From assembly GCA_964350435.1 (NCBI GenBank), contig CAYGJS010000011.1, positions 1 through 59,872 of the forward strand: DNA of 59,872 bases, in the 5' to 3' direction. The position numbers were made by a program, and so were the translations under genes. Shown in pieces: positions 59,571 to 59,872 of the stretch. Position 1 is the first letter of the stretch. The number at the start of each line of letters is the position of its first letter. The notes below the pieces were generated by a model. It made no database searches and had not been told where the DNA came from. It saw nothing but the letters and a program-made list of their open reading frames with translations. The stretch is from TMED27 sp964350435 (lineage in GTDB: Bacteria; Pseudomonadota; Alphaproteobacteria; Micavibrionales; Micavibrionaceae).

Positions 59571-59872
59571 TTATTCATGTTCACCAGTTTGATTGAGCAT
59601 TTTCAGGGGGTGGGGGTGGGCATCGCCTTTCGTGATGTTGTGCATGTACTCAATGGCGGCGCGGGTTTTCAGGGTGTCATTGCATTGTTTTTGAATGCGC
59701 AGGGCGAGGTCGAGGTGGTCTTGATCGATATAGCCCCTTTCCTTATCACGTTTGATATTGCGGCGCATAATAATGGTAAAAATCTCGTTGAGGATATGGG
59801 CTTGCTCTTCGAGGGTGTCGGGCGTTTGCGGGCGCTCAATCAGCGCTTCGAGTGCGGTGTAGAGCGCGGTGA
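59571..59872 (-). CDS. Unknown protein, 5' end cut by the window
   Basis: The frame is open to the window edge; an internal ATG lies at 59768. The visible C-terminal 100 residues are helical and charged ('LEEQAHILNEIFTIIMRRNI', 'YIDQDHLDLALRIQKQCNDT'). It may belong with the small basic gene downstream; both look like accessory genes near a repeat-rich segment. Not recognised. Confidence 0.55.
   Translation of the reverse strand, partial: TALYTALEALIERPQTPDTLEEQAHILNEIFTIIMRRNIKRDKERGYIDQDHLDLALRIQKQCNDTLKTRAAIEYMHNITKGDAHPHPLKMLNQTGEHE

Noticed and set aside
1..59872. CRISPR arrays, tRNA or rRNA genes, insertion sequences
   Set aside because: No regularly spaced repeats, cloverleaf-like segments with T-loop consensus, rRNA motifs or transposase signatures were recognised in a by-eye search.

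Overview
The window is chromosomal DNA of an alphaproteobacterium. The strongest evidence is ChpT, the histidine phosphotransferase of the CckA-ChpT-CtrA phosphorelay, encoded next to a CheA-CheW-CheY-CheB-CheR operon. Four sites match the CtrA consensus TTAA-N7-TTAA. Together with an MSHA/type IV pilus cluster this would fit a Micavibrio-like or Rhodospirillales-like lineage, but placement below class level is a guess. No rRNA, tRNA, CRISPR array, IS element, integrase or transposase was recognised.

Layout. 1-9.8 kb (+): a pilus block with a TPR protein cut by the window edge, prepilin peptidase, two PilT/PilU ATPases, an MshL-type secretin, an ABC-2-like membrane protein with a partner, a membrane-anchored AraC-type regulator and a type IV pilin. 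9.8-17.8 kb: a Cys/Met PLP enzyme with a possible attenuator in its leader, then aconitase acnA. acnA carries an in-frame 72-bp palindromic insert, and its last 116 bp are repeated 0.8 kb downstream around a small unknown gene. Three further unknown genes follow. 18-24.2 kb: a CheZ-like phosphatase, a glycosyltransferase, DUF3137, gamma-glutamylcyclotransferase and SIMPL proteins, and a HicAB toxin-antitoxin pair. 24.2-27.3 kb: lepA and a secreted HEXXH protein.

27.3-36.6 kb (-) holds an uncharacterised locus: proteins of 222, 695 and 1527 aa with hydrophobic segments, followed by two small paralogues (125 and 121 aa) and a 61-aa protein. Two near-identical CtrA-type promoters drive it. Each has a leader of about 200 nt with shared motifs and a short upstream ORF. 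The middle of the 1527-aa gene is strikingly AT-rich. This is the best candidate for an undescribed system.

36.7-44.8 kb (-): purH, cheR, cheB, cheY, cheW, cheA and chpT, with a CtrA box before cheA. 45-59.9 kb: phosphohexomutase, galU, a J-domain protein, aminopeptidase P, rpsU, gamma-glutamyltransferase, DUF2147, aquaporin, a YejF-type ABC ATPase, SppA, a HAD phosphatase, and a repeat-rich end with a small unknown gene and a second gene cut by the window edge.

How the genes may work together: the CtrA boxes place the CheZ-like gene, the che operon and the unknown locus in one predicted regulon, probably active in the motile phase, with ChpT upstream of CtrA itself. The pilus block gives surface motility or attachment. 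All functions are inferred from sequence; sites were found by eye.
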